From JBGMEA01 sp041447245 (GTDB lineage: Bacteria; Bacillota; Clostridia; Eubacteriales; Anaerofustaceae): a stretch of DNA of 6,327 bases. Below, piece after piece: positions 1 through 5,783 of this stretch. Position 1 is the first letter of the stretch. Every line of letters begins with the position of its first letter. The notes beneath the pieces are model-generated. The model saw only the letters and a program-made list of their open reading frames with translations. It did no database searches and had not been told where the DNA came from. Location: contig JBGMEA010000017.1 in NCBI GenBank assembly GCA_041447245.1, positions 1-6,327 of the forward strand, given 5' to 3'. Both the position numbers and the translations under genes were made by a program.

Positions 1-2
1 TG

Positions 3-86
3 AAGTATTTCAATCACGAGCGTCCTTCTTATGCTCTGAACTATCAAAGCCCCGTACAGTTCAGAACTGTACGGGGCTTTGGATAA
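3..86 (+). CDS. IS3-family transposase (OrfB), C-terminal end only
   Basis: Only the last 27 codons are inside the window, read in the frame starting at base 3 and ending at TAA (84-86). The peptide contains YFNHERPSYALNYQSPVQFR. This has the form of the C-terminal tail of IS3-family DDE transposases (Y-N-x-E-R-P/I-x-x-A-L-x-Y-x-SP-V-Q-Y/F-R), which follows the last catalytic Glu of the rve integrase core. The family catalyses copy-out/paste-in transposition through a circular intermediate. The catalytic residues are off the window, so intactness cannot be judged. The last 12 or so codons are also part of a perfect palindrome (45-81). Family assignment is by recognition of the tail motif. Confidence 0.8.
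   Translation, partial: KYFNHERPSYALNYQSPVQFRTVRGFG
45..81. repeat. Perfect 18-bp palindrome with 1-nt centre inside the transposase end
   Basis: The left arm (45-62, containing AGCCCCGTACAGTTC) and the right arm (64-81, containing GAACTGTACGGGGCT) are exact reverse complements around a single A at 63. All of it is translated as the transposase tail. The RNA from either strand would form a very stable GC-rich hairpin. No immediate T-tract follows on either strand (a run of seven or more T begins at about 94 on the plus strand), so efficient intrinsic termination is uncertain. It may block read-through between the element and the arginine operon. Confidence 0.75.
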
Positions 87-102
87 CGGTTGTCTTTTTT
101 TC

Positions 103-127
103 TGTCCACTTTTGATTGACTGGTTCA
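103..127. repeat. Candidate right terminal inverted repeat of the IS3-family element
   Basis: Read inward from the outside (minus strand), the sequence begins TGAACCAGTCAATCAAAAGT and ends GGACA. This resembles the terminal repeats of many Firmicutes IS3/IS150-group elements (TGnAC...AAAAGTnGACA, ending in TG/CA). It lies 17 bp after the transposase stop, where such a repeat is expected. The exact outer edge is inferred, because the partner left repeat is outside the window. Confidence 0.5.
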
Positions 128-167
128 TCAAAAGACGACTCCTTCTTAATATAATGCTATTGTATAT

Positions 168-1358
168 TCACACAAGCACTTTTTTGATCTTATCGACAGC
201 CCAATCGATTTCCTCTTTCGTGATCACGAGCGGCGGGGTAAATCGGATGGTCTTATCGTGAGTTTCTTTAGCCAGAATACCCTCTTTCATAAGCTGTTCG
301 CAATAAGCCCGTCCGGTGAGAGCATCCTCTTTTATTTCTACTCCGATCATCATTCCTTTCGCTCTGATTTCTTTTATAACAGGGCTGTTCATCGCTTTCA
401 ACTGTTCTACAAAATACGCACCCATCACAGCAGCATTCTCTACCATATGTTCATCAATCAATACATCCAATGAGGCAATTGCAACCGCACCGGCCAGTGG
501 GCTTCCTCCAAATGTTGACCCGTGATCCCCGGGCGTAAATACCTGCATGACATCTGCATCGGAGAGCATTGCGGAGATTGGCATAATACCACCGCTTAAT
601 GCTTTTCCTACACATAAAACGTCCGGTTTGATCCCTTCGTACTGGAATGCAAACAGTTTTCCGGTTCTCCCGAGTCCTGTCTGTATTTCATCCAGAACCA
701 AAAGCAGATGATTTTCATCCGCAATTTTACGCAATCCTTTCAGATATCCCTCATCCGGGATCAACACACCGCCTTCCCCCTGAATCGGTTCCGCCAAAAT
801 CGCAACCGTATTCTCGTTTACAGCTTCTCTCACCGCATCCAAATCATTATACTTCACCACACGAAAACCGGGGGTTAACGGTCCGAATCCGTCTTTATAC
901 TGTTCATCGGATGTAAAAGAAATAATTGTAATGGTTCTTCCGTGAAAATTATTTTCAAAAGCGATAATTTCCCCCTTTCCCTTGGGAACCCCCTTCACCT
1001 TTTCCCCCCATTTTCTGACGGCTTTCAATGCCGTTTCCACTGCTTCCGCACCACTGTTCATGGGAAGAGCTTTTTCAAACCCGGCCATATCGCAAAGCTT
1101 TTCCAACATATCTCCCATTTTGTCATTTTGAAATGCCCTTGAAGTAATGGTAATCCGATCCAATTGTTCTTTTGCGGCCGCAACAATTCTGGGATGCACA
1201 TGCCCTTGGTTCACTGCGGAATAAGCTGCCAGCATATCCATGTATTTGTTGCCGTCTTCATCCCATACCCACACTCTTTCGCCTTTCGTCAGCACCACAT
1301 CCAACGGTTTATAGTTTTTTGCACCGTATCGGTTGGCCTTTTCGATTGCCCTGCTCAT
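168..1358 (-). CDS. rocD: Ornithine aminotransferase (ornithine--oxo-acid transaminase)
   Basis: This is a cytosolic PLP enzyme of the class-III aminotransferase family. It moves the delta-amino group of ornithine to 2-oxoglutarate, giving glutamate 5-semialdehyde (cyclising to pyrroline-5-carboxylate) and glutamate. The length of 396 aa is normal for RocD. Visible landmarks are NSGAEAVE (101-108, PLP phosphate region), FHGRT (138-142), DEIQTG (223-228; Asp223 for the PLP pyridine nitrogen), GKALSGG (251-257; Lys252 is the Schiff-base lysine) and STFGG (281-285). The ATG start is set by GAGGGAGG (1365-1372) six bases upstream. It is the last gene of the arcA-arcB-rocD operon, 18 bp after arcB. 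It directs ornithine made by ArcB toward proline or glutamate. N-acetylornithine aminotransferase (ArgD) is a related alternative, but the sequence style and neighbours favour RocD. No clear terminator lies between its stop and the IS end. Confidence 0.92.
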   Translation of the reverse strand: MSRAIEKANRYGAKNYKPLDVVLTKGERVWVWDEDGNKYMDMLAAYSAVNQGHVHPRIVAAAKEQLDRITITSRAFQNDKMGDMLEKLCDMAGFEKALPMNSGAEAVETALKAVRKWGEKVKGVPKGKGEIIAFENNFHGRTITIISFTSDEQYKDGFGPLTPGFRVVKYNDLDAVREAVNENTVAILAEPIQGEGGVLIPDEGYLKGLRKIADENHLLLVLDEIQTGLGRTGKLFAFQYEGIKPDVLCVGKALSGGIMPISAMLSDADVMQVFTPGDHGSTFGGSPLAGAVAIASLDVLIDEHMVENAAVMGAYFVEQLKAMNSPVIKEIRAKGMMIGVEIKEDALTGRAYCEQLMKEGILAKETHDKTIRFTPPLVITKEEIDWAVDKIKKVLV

Positions 1359-1376
1359 TGATATCCTCCCTCTTTA

Positions 1377-2366
1377 TTACGCTAATGTCGCGCACATAAC
1401 AGCTTTAATGGTATGAAGCCGATTCTCGGCTTCATCAAAAACTTTTGAATATCTGCTGCGAAATACTTCGTCTGTCACTTCCATTTCCTTCAGTCCGTAT
1501 TTTTCAGCCACTTCTTTTCCGGTTTTTGTATTCAGATCATGAAAGGAAGGCAAGCAGTGAAGAAAAATCACATCCTTGTTTTCTGCTGCATTTATCATAT
1601 CCATATTGACCTGATAGCTCTTCAGCAAATTGATTCGTTCTTCAAATTTATTACCTTCTCCCATTGACACCCATACATCGGTATATATCGCATCGGATCC
1701 TTTTACGCCCGATTGAATGTCTTCCGTCAATGTAATCGTACCGCCTGATTGTTTGCATACCTGCTGCATCTCTTTCACAAGAGATTCCGTCGGAAACAAC
1801 GCTTTCGGAGCAACAGCGCAAAAATGCATTCCCAATTTCGCGCAGCCGATCATCAACGAATTTGCCACGTTATTTCTGGCGTCCCCAACAAAAGTCAGTT
1901 TCAATTGGTTCATCGGTTTGATGGTATTTTCCATCATCGTCATGACATCGGCCAACACTTGAGTGGGGTGATAATCATCTGTCAAACCATTCCATACCGG
2001 CACACCTGAATATTTTGCCAATTGCTCCACCGTATCCTGCTTATATCCGCGAAATTCGATTCCATCGTACATACGGCCCAATACAATTGCGGTATCCTCG
2101 ATCGATTCTTTGTCCCCAATTTGGCTGTTAGTCAAAAAAGTAACATTGGCACCCTCATCAAAAGCCGCTACTTCAAATGCACATCGGGTTCGTGTAGATG
2201 TTTTTTCAAACAGCAAGACAATATTTTTCCCGGAAAGCAACTCTCCTCTGATCCCGGCTCTTTTTTTTGCTTTCAAGTCCATTGCTAAATGAAGTAAATA
2301 AAGAATTTCTTCCTGAGTAAAATCTTTCAGTGTCAGCAAACTTCTGCCCTTTAAGTTAATCGGCAT
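1377..2366 (-). CDS. arcB: Ornithine carbamoyltransferase, probably catabolic
   Basis: This cytosolic transferase interconverts citrulline plus phosphate and ornithine plus carbamoyl phosphate. At 329 aa it has the normal length. The N-terminal carbamoyl-phosphate domain has STRTR (57-61) and HPTQ (133-136). The ornithine domain has DVWVSMGE (230-237, containing the SMG loop) and HCLP (270-273) with the catalytic-region Cys271. The HCLPSFHD form, followed by an insert and a long C-terminal tail, is typical of ArcB/ArgI-type enzymes, whereas short anabolic ArgF enzymes usually have HCLPAHRG. The ATG start is supported by TAAGGAGG (2375-2382), eight bases upstream. It is co-transcribed with arcA (20-bp gap) and rocD (18-bp gap). 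In this setting it would phosphorolyse citrulline. The carbamate kinase that would normally use the carbamoyl phosphate is not adjacent. Catabolic direction is inferred from context and motif style. Confidence 0.94.
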   Translation of the reverse strand: MPINLKGRSLLTLKDFTQEEILYLLHLAMDLKAKKRAGIRGELLSGKNIVLLFEKTSTRTRCAFEVAAFDEGANVTFLTNSQIGDKESIEDTAIVLGRMYDGIEFRGYKQDTVEQLAKYSGVPVWNGLTDDYHPTQVLADVMTMMENTIKPMNQLKLTFVGDARNNVANSLMIGCAKLGMHFCAVAPKALFPTESLVKEMQQVCKQSGGTITLTEDIQSGVKGSDAIYTDVWVSMGEGNKFEERINLLKSYQVNMDMINAAENKDVIFLHCLPSFHDLNTKTGKEVAEKYGLKEMEVTDEVFRSRYSKVFDEAENRLHTIKAVMCATLA

Positions 2367-2386
2367 ATTTTAATCCTCCTTAGGAA

Positions 2387-3598
2387 TCATAGATTTTCTC
2401 TTTGAACCGGCATACTCATGCATCGTGGACCGCCCCGTCCACGAACCAATTCGCTTCCTTGTATCTCAATCACGTTCACTCCGTTGCGTCGAAGTATTTC
2501 ATTGGATACTTCGTTTCTGTCGTATGTAATTACGGTTCCGGGCGCAACTGCCAGTGTATTGGAACTGTCGTTCCACTGCTCTCTTGCCGCCGTAATCGGA
2601 TTATCTCCGCCGCTTTTGATAAATAATACTTCATCCAGATGCAATGCTCTTTTGAGGGCTGTTTGAAGGTTCGGCTCTGTAATGAAATCCAACTGTTCCT
2701 TGTCAGACTTTACAATGCTCACTGCTTTCAGTTCATCGAGAATCCCCGGGTATACGATAAATTTATCTTTGTCCAACATCGTCAGAACCGTGTCCAGATG
2801 CATAAACGATCTTACGTGAGGAATATGCACGGCAATTACTGTCCGAAACTTAGCGTACCCCAGCAACAACTCTCTGGCCAGCATCTCAATCGCATAAGAC
2901 CCGGTTCGCTGCGAACATCCGACACATACGGTATCTTCCGAAAGAATCAGCACATCCCCACCCTCAAGACTCATCCGATGCCGCTCAGTGCCATAAAAAA
3001 TCGGTACCGAATGAAAGTTGGGATGATATCGGTAAATTACGCTCATGAGCAAACTTTCCCGCTTCCTTATTTCACTGTGCATTACGCTCAACACGACACC
3101 GTCTGCGATTACAACCGCAGGATCTCTCATAAAATAAAAATTCGGAAGCGGTGAGAAATAAAATTTGTAATCTTCCGGCATGTAACGGAATAACGTGTGA
3201 TCAGCAATGTCAATATCATCCCGAGATAGTCCGCCGATCAAATACCGAATCAACAGATCATCCGAAACCTGATTTAAAAAAGCCGATATCAAAACTTGCG
3301 TATTATCGTCATAACGAAGTTCATTTCCCAAAACTTCCGATATTACAGAAACTTTCGCCTTCGGATGTTCTTTAAATACATCAGCAAGCAAATCCTCTGC
3401 ATACAGCACTTCACATCCGCATAGCCGTAAAGTCTTTGCAAATCCATCATGCTCGTCCTGCATTTTTTTGAGCCATGGAATATCCTCAAATAAAACCTGC
3501 TCCAAATCTTGGGGTGTAATCCGTTCCAACTCCCAAGACGGTCTGTGCAACATAACGGTTTTTAGATTTCCGACTTCGCTTCGAATATTGGGGATCAC
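2387..3598 (-). CDS. arcA: Arginine deiminase
   Basis: This cytosolic guanidino-hydrolase converts L-arginine to citrulline and ammonia, the first step of the arginine deiminase pathway and often an acid-stress defence. At 403 aa it matches the family (about 400-420). The family's catalytic set is present: Asp159 in FMRDP, Glu212 in LEGGDV, His267 and Asp269 in HLDT, and the nucleophile Cys393 in GGPRCMSMP. The N-terminal FEDIPWL motif (37-43) is also characteristic. Many ADIs have FTRDP where this one has FMRDP, a mild substitution. The start is GTG, fixed by AAGGAG (3606-3611) seven bases upstream. It is the first gene of the operon, with its promoter at 3634-3662, facing away from the pspC-like gene. 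Confidence 0.96.
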   Translation of the reverse strand: MIPNIRSEVGNLKTVMLHRPSWELERITPQDLEQVLFEDIPWLKKMQDEHDGFAKTLRLCGCEVLYAEDLLADVFKEHPKAKVSVISEVLGNELRYDDNTQVLISAFLNQVSDDLLIRYLIGGLSRDDIDIADHTLFRYMPEDYKFYFSPLPNFYFMRDPAVVIADGVVLSVMHSEIRKRESLLMSVIYRYHPNFHSVPIFYGTERHRMSLEGGDVLILSEDTVCVGCSQRTGSYAIEMLARELLLGYAKFRTVIAVHIPHVRSFMHLDTVLTMLDKDKFIVYPGILDELKAVSIVKSDKEQLDFITEPNLQTALKRALHLDEVLFIKSGGDNPITAAREQWNDSSNTLAVAPGTVITYDRNEVSNEILRRNGVNVIEIQGSELVRGRGGPRCMSMPVQRENL

Positions 3599-3633
3599 TG
3601 CTGTGCTCCTTCAAAAAAATATATATTTTTATT

Positions 3634-3662
3634 ATTGTAACACAATAGTACATGGAACTCAA
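3634..3662 (-). promoter_or_regulatory. Promoter of the arcA-arcB-rocD operon
   Basis: On the minus strand, TTGAGT (3662-3657), a 17-bp spacer and TACAAT (3639-3634) form a good sigma-A type promoter. The predicted transcript starts near 3627, giving a leader of about 29 nt with AAGGAG at 3611-3606. The leader contains a 16-bp AT palindrome (3615-3630). No internal promoter is evident before arcB or rocD, so one transcript is likely. Confidence 0.65.
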
Positions 3663-3701
3663 AGAAAGAACTTCATGGATGAACTATATTCTTTTCCTAC
3701 A

Positions 3702-3742
3702 ATTAATCCAAGATTAATCCTTGAATAATGGCAGATTAATCC
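3702..3742. repeat. Phased direct repeats ATTAATCC in the divergent control region
   Basis: Exact copies of ATTAATCC start at 3702, 3713 and 3735, spaced 11 and 22 bp. The vacant 11-bp register at 3724 holds a degenerate copy (AATAATGG, 5 of 8 matches). The copies at 3713 and 3735 share the longer AGATTAATCC. Spacing of one and two helical turns puts the sites on one face of the DNA, as expected for a cooperatively binding regulator. The array lies between arcA and the pspC-like gene, and the proximal copy overlaps the possible -35 of the latter. The binding protein is unknown. Confidence 0.55.
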
Positions 3743-3764
3743 ATTCGGAATAATATTTTATACA
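3736..3764 (+). promoter_or_regulatory. Possible promoter of the PspC-domain gene
   Basis: TATACA (3759-3764) is a plausible -10. The corresponding -35 position 17 bp upstream holds TTAATC (3736-3741), a poor match to TTGACA that falls in the proximal ATTAATCC repeat. A weak -35 with repeats at and upstream of it is the usual layout of an activator-dependent promoter. Transcription would start near 3771, leaving a very short leader. An alternative -10, TAATAT (3751-3756), has no better -35. Confidence 0.35.
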
Positions 3765-3786
3765 AATAAAGAATTGGAGACAATCA

Positions 3787-4005
3787 ATGAAAAAATTGTA
3801 CAAAGACCGACAAACCGCGGTATTATCCGGCGTATTAAGCGGAGTCGCCCAATATTTAAATTGGGATGTCACATTAGTCAGAATCGTTTACGTCGCGTTG
3901 ACTTTATTTACAACGTTTTTCCCGGGTCTGATCTTGTATATTATTATGGCGATCGTTATGCCTGATAAATCCGAGATTGGATATCAGGATTACAAGGTAG
4001 ATTAA
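3787..4005 (+). CDS. Small PspC-domain membrane protein
   Basis: This 72-aa protein consists almost wholly of a PspC domain (phage-shock-protein C family). It has a basic start (MKKLYKDR), the signature GVLSGVAQYLNWDVTLVRI (15-33), then one long hydrophobic stretch (about 31-58) containing a central FFPG turn, and a charged tail. PspC-domain proteins sit in the cytoplasmic membrane and are linked to envelope-stress responses, in Firmicutes often under LiaR/CesR-type regulators. The role here is not shown by the sequence. The ATG is chosen because it begins the family-typical KKLY-R sequence and has TTGGAGA (3774-3780) six bases upstream. It is monocistronic, divergent from arcA, and closed by the terminator at 4019. 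Confidence 0.88.
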   Translation: MKKLYKDRQTAVLSGVLSGVAQYLNWDVTLVRIVYVALTLFTTFFPGLILYIIMAIVMPDKSEIGYQDYKVD

Positions 4006-4018
4006 TAATATTTTTTTT

Positions 4019-4050
4019 AAACGGCTGACAGAGTTAGCCGTTTTTCTTTT
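4019..4050 (+). terminator. Intrinsic terminator of the PspC-domain gene
   Basis: An 11-bp stem pairs AAACGGCTGAC (4019-4029) with GTTAGCCGTTT (4033-4043), with one G-U pair and an AGA loop. It is followed by a T-rich tail (4041-4050, TTTTTCTTTT). It lies 13 bp after the stop codon. It should separate the small gene from the permease unit downstream. Confidence 0.88.
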
Positions 4051-4149
4051 GCATTTTTTTGCATCTTAGGATTGCTAATCAGACCGTTACAGTCATGAAC
4101 CGCGAAATAAAGAATAAGCCTGATCCTGTCAACTTCCTACTTATTTGTT

Positions 4150-4164
4150 ATGTAAGCGTTTGTA
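4150..4164. promoter_or_regulatory. Candidate cre (CcpA) site upstream of the permease promoter
   Basis: ATGTAAGCGTTTGTA matches the Bacillota catabolite-responsive element WTGNAANCGNWNNCW at every constrained position except the final C, which is T. Its centre lies about 78 bp upstream of the predicted permease transcription start. That is upstream of the -35, a position where CcpA sites usually activate. It could be a chance match in an AT-rich spacer. Confidence 0.35.
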
Positions 4165-4199
4165 ATTTACTTGATTCGTTTTCATGTGTAAAATCTCGG

Positions 4200-4228
4200 T
4201 TGACAAGTTTTCCATTAGCCGTTATACT
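4200..4228 (+). promoter_or_regulatory. Near-consensus promoter of the purine permease gene
   Basis: TTGACA (4200-4205), a 17-bp spacer and TATACT (4223-4228) give a perfect -35 and a one-mismatch -10. Transcription is predicted to start near the G at 4235, producing a leader of about 127 nt before the ATG at 4362. A promoter this strong ahead of a leader terminator is consistent with control after initiation. Confidence 0.8.
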
Positions 4229-4234
4229 TTTTTT

Positions 4235-4302
4235 GTGCATGAAATTTTACAGTCAGTTAATCTGCAATCCTAGCAGATGCATCATTGAAACAAACGATGA
4301 TG
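4235..4302 (+). promoter_or_regulatory. Structured leader with aptamer-like and antiterminator helices (putative riboswitch)
   Basis: Three helices can form. P1 pairs TGCAT (4236-4240) with ATGCA (4277-4281). P2 pairs ATCTGC (4260-4265) with GCAGAT (4273-4278) around the loop AATCCTA, sharing two bases with P1. An antiterminator pairs CATCATTG (4280-4287) with CGATGATG (4295-4302), eight pairs with one G-U. P1 and the antiterminator compete for 4280-4281. The antiterminator takes the left arm and loop of the downstream terminator. This logic would give an OFF switch when P1 is stabilised. The conserved core of the classical purine riboswitch is not visible, so the ligand and class are unknown. 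Alternatives are a protein- or translation-dependent attenuator, or chance pairing in AT-rich RNA. Confidence 0.45.
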
Positions 4303-4324
4303 TTTGTATGGTTTCATTTTTTTT
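4286..4324 (+). terminator. Leader terminator (attenuator) before the permease gene
   Basis: TGAAAC (4286-4291) pairs with GTTTCA (4311-4316). The inner AAAC/GTTT extends the stem around the loop GATGAT, with a bulge of about 5 nt on the 3' side. Eight T residues (4317-4324) follow immediately. The structure ends 37 bp before the permease start codon and after its only strong promoter, so it would stop transcripts before the gene unless antitermination occurs. The stem is AT-rich and bulged, so moderate rather than full termination is expected. Confidence 0.55.
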
Positions 4325-4361
4325 GTTTTGGCTGTATCATTCTCACAGAAAGGGGAACTTT

Positions 4362-5729
4362 ATGGAAAAACTATTCAAACTCAAAGAGAATAACACCACT
4401 GTTCGTACAGAAATTCTCGCAGGGTTCACAACATTCTTCACTATGGCCTATATTTTGTTTGTGAACCAAAACATCCTCGGTACCGCCGGAATCCCGGTCG
4501 GAGCCGTTTTCCTTGCTACGATCATCGCATCATTTGCAGGCACTTTGTTTATGGGACTCTTTGCAAATGTTCCGTATGCATTAGCTCCGGGGATGGGTTT
4601 AAATGCATTCTTTACTTACACCGTTGTCCTAACATTGGGCTTCAGCTGGCAGGAAGGTTTGGCAATGGTATTTATTTGCGGTCTCATCAACATACTGATT
4701 ACCGTAACCAAAATCAGAAAACTGATTATCAAAGCGATTCCTCAAAGCATTCAGAATGCAATCAGCGGAGGTATCGGTATCTTTATTGCCTACATCGGTT
4801 TACTGGATGTATCCATGATCAATTTTGATAGCGGCGTTCCGGCTCTTTCTGCGATGAAAACAGGCAGCATCCTTCTCGCGCTGTTCGGTTTGATTCTGAT
4901 TCTCGTTCTGCTGCTGAAGAAAGTAAAAGGAGCTATTCTGATCGGGATTGTTGCCACAACACTCGTTGGGATCCCATTTGGTGTCGTTGATGTTTCATCA
5001 ATTTCATTCACGGCGGGTTCTTTCGCACAAAGCTTCAGCGAACTTGGTTCCGTATTTGGAGCTGCAGTGGGCGCGAACGGTATCGGAAGTCTGTTTTCTG
5101 ATGCGTCCCGTATTCCGATTGTCTTAACGACTATCTTTGCGTTCAGTTTAACAGATACGTTTGACACCATCGGAACATTTATCGGAACGGGTCGTAAATC
5201 AGGTATCTTCTCCGTTGAAGACGAAAAAGCATTGGAAGAAGGTTCCGGCTTCTCTTCAAAGATGGATAAAGCGCTCTTCGCTGATTCCATTGCAACATCC
5301 ATCGGTGCACTCTTTGGAACAAGCAATACGACTACTTATGTAGAAAGTTCCGCAGGGATTGAAGAAGGCGGCCGCACAGGACTCACAGCAGTTACGGTTG
5401 CATGCCTGTTTCTTGTAAGCACAATTCTGGCACCTGTCGTCGGAATTATTCCGACTGCAGCAACAGCCCCTGCTTTGATTGTTGTAGGGATTCTGATGGC
5501 AAGTTCTTTCGCAGAAATTAACTGGAAAGACCTCGCAGAAGCAATTCCGGCTTTCTTTGCAGGCATCTTGATGGCTCTTACCTACAGCATTTCGACTGGA
5601 ATCGCGTTCGGATTCATCTTCTACTGCATCGTAAAAATCATCACAAAGAAAACAAAGGAACTCAATCCTGTTCTCTGGATTTCGGCACTGCTGTTTGTTC
5701 TGAACTTTGTTCTGAACGCAGTGCTGTAG
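4362..5729 (+). CDS. Adenine/guanine/hypoxanthine permease, NCS2 (AzgA/PbuG) family
   Basis: This polytopic inner-membrane transporter is predicted to take up purine bases with a proton. At 455 aa it fits the AzgA-like branch (about 430-480). Landmarks are the N-terminal RTEILAGFTTFFTMAYILFVN (15-35), YALAPGMGLNAFF (72-84), DTFDTIGT (265-272) in the substrate-site helix region, and GTSNTTTYVESSAGIEEGG (319-337). About a dozen or more hydrophobic segments are evident. The same frame stays open back to 4059, but the real start is ATG 4362: it has AGGGG (4351-4355) six bases upstream, the family N-terminus begins there, and the extension would cross the promoter and leader terminator. It is monocistronic. 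The upstream leader suggests control by attenuation. Which purine is preferred cannot be read from the sequence (PbuG and PbuO types are both possible). Confidence 0.92.
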   Translation: MEKLFKLKENNTTVRTEILAGFTTFFTMAYILFVNQNILGTAGIPVGAVFLATIIASFAGTLFMGLFANVPYALAPGMGLNAFFTYTVVLTLGFSWQEGLAMVFICGLINILITVTKIRKLIIKAIPQSIQNAISGGIGIFIAYIGLLDVSMINFDSGVPALSAMKTGSILLALFGLILILVLLLKKVKGAILIGIVATTLVGIPFGVVDVSSISFTAGSFAQSFSELGSVFGAAVGANGIGSLFSDASRIPIVLTTIFAFSLTDTFDTIGTFIGTGRKSGIFSVEDEKALEEGSGFSSKMDKALFADSIATSIGALFGTSNTTTYVESSAGIEEGGRTGLTAVTVACLFLVSTILAPVVGIIPTAATAPALIVVGILMASSFAEINWKDLAEAIPAFFAGILMALTYSISTGIAFGFIFYCIVKIITKKTKELNPVLWISALLFVLNFVLNAVL

Positions 5730-5751
5730 TATATACCAATCTATTTCAACA

Positions 5752-5783
5752 AAAAAAAGCTTTTCATGCGAAGAGCTTTTTTT
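5752..5783. terminator. Strong intrinsic terminator after the permease gene, probably bidirectional
   Basis: A 14-bp stem pairs AAAAAAAGCTTTTC (5752-5765) with GAAGAGCTTTTTTT (5770-5783), with one G-U pair and the 4-nt loop ATGC. The A- and T-tracts on the two sides give a U-tract whichever strand is transcribed. It ends the permease transcript 22 bp after its stop. It could also stop any read-through from the convergent rRNA operon on the right. Confidence 0.9.

Larger units (their letters stand above)
1..127 (+). mobile_element. Right end of an IS3-family insertion sequence (partial)
   Basis: This is the end of the element whose transposase stops at base 86. The short non-coding tail after the stop and a terminal-repeat-like sequence ending at about base 127 are typical of IS3 elements. 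Most of the element lies to the left of the window. Its boundary would fall 40 bp beyond the rocD stop codon, so it probably inserted between the arginine operon and whatever followed it. No target duplication can be tested because the left end is missing. Confidence 0.65.

Noticed and set aside
109..134. Inverted repeat CTTTTGAT/ATCAAAAG as a terminator for rocD
   Set aside because: The 8-bp AT-rich stem with a 10-nt loop has no T-tract directly after it on the minus strand, and it overlaps the putative IS end.
2639..3154. 171-codon plus-strand open frame opposite arcA
   Set aside because: It is antisense to a clearly functional arginine deiminase with all catalytic residues, has no ribosome binding site, and its product resembles no known family.
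3721..3768. ArgR/AhrC box between arcA and the pspC-like gene
   Set aside because: AT-rich segments such as GGAATAATATTTTATA match only part of the consensus (two of eight fixed positions wrong), not enough in sequence this AT-rich.
4235..4316. Classical purine (guanine/adenine) riboswitch
   Set aside because: The three-way junction with the conserved loop and J2/3 sequences (such as the TNTCTACC-type segment) is not visible; only the general attenuation logic is shared.
4059..4361. In-frame N-terminal extension of about 100 codons on the permease gene
   Set aside because: It crosses a near-consensus promoter and a leader terminator, has no ribosome binding site at its start, is not membrane-transporter-like, and the family N-terminus begins at the ATG with a good Shine-Dalgarno at 4362.
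4790..5326. 178-codon minus-strand open frame opposite the permease
   Set aside because: It is a shadow of the transporter coding sequence: no start signal and a composition explained by the opposite strand.
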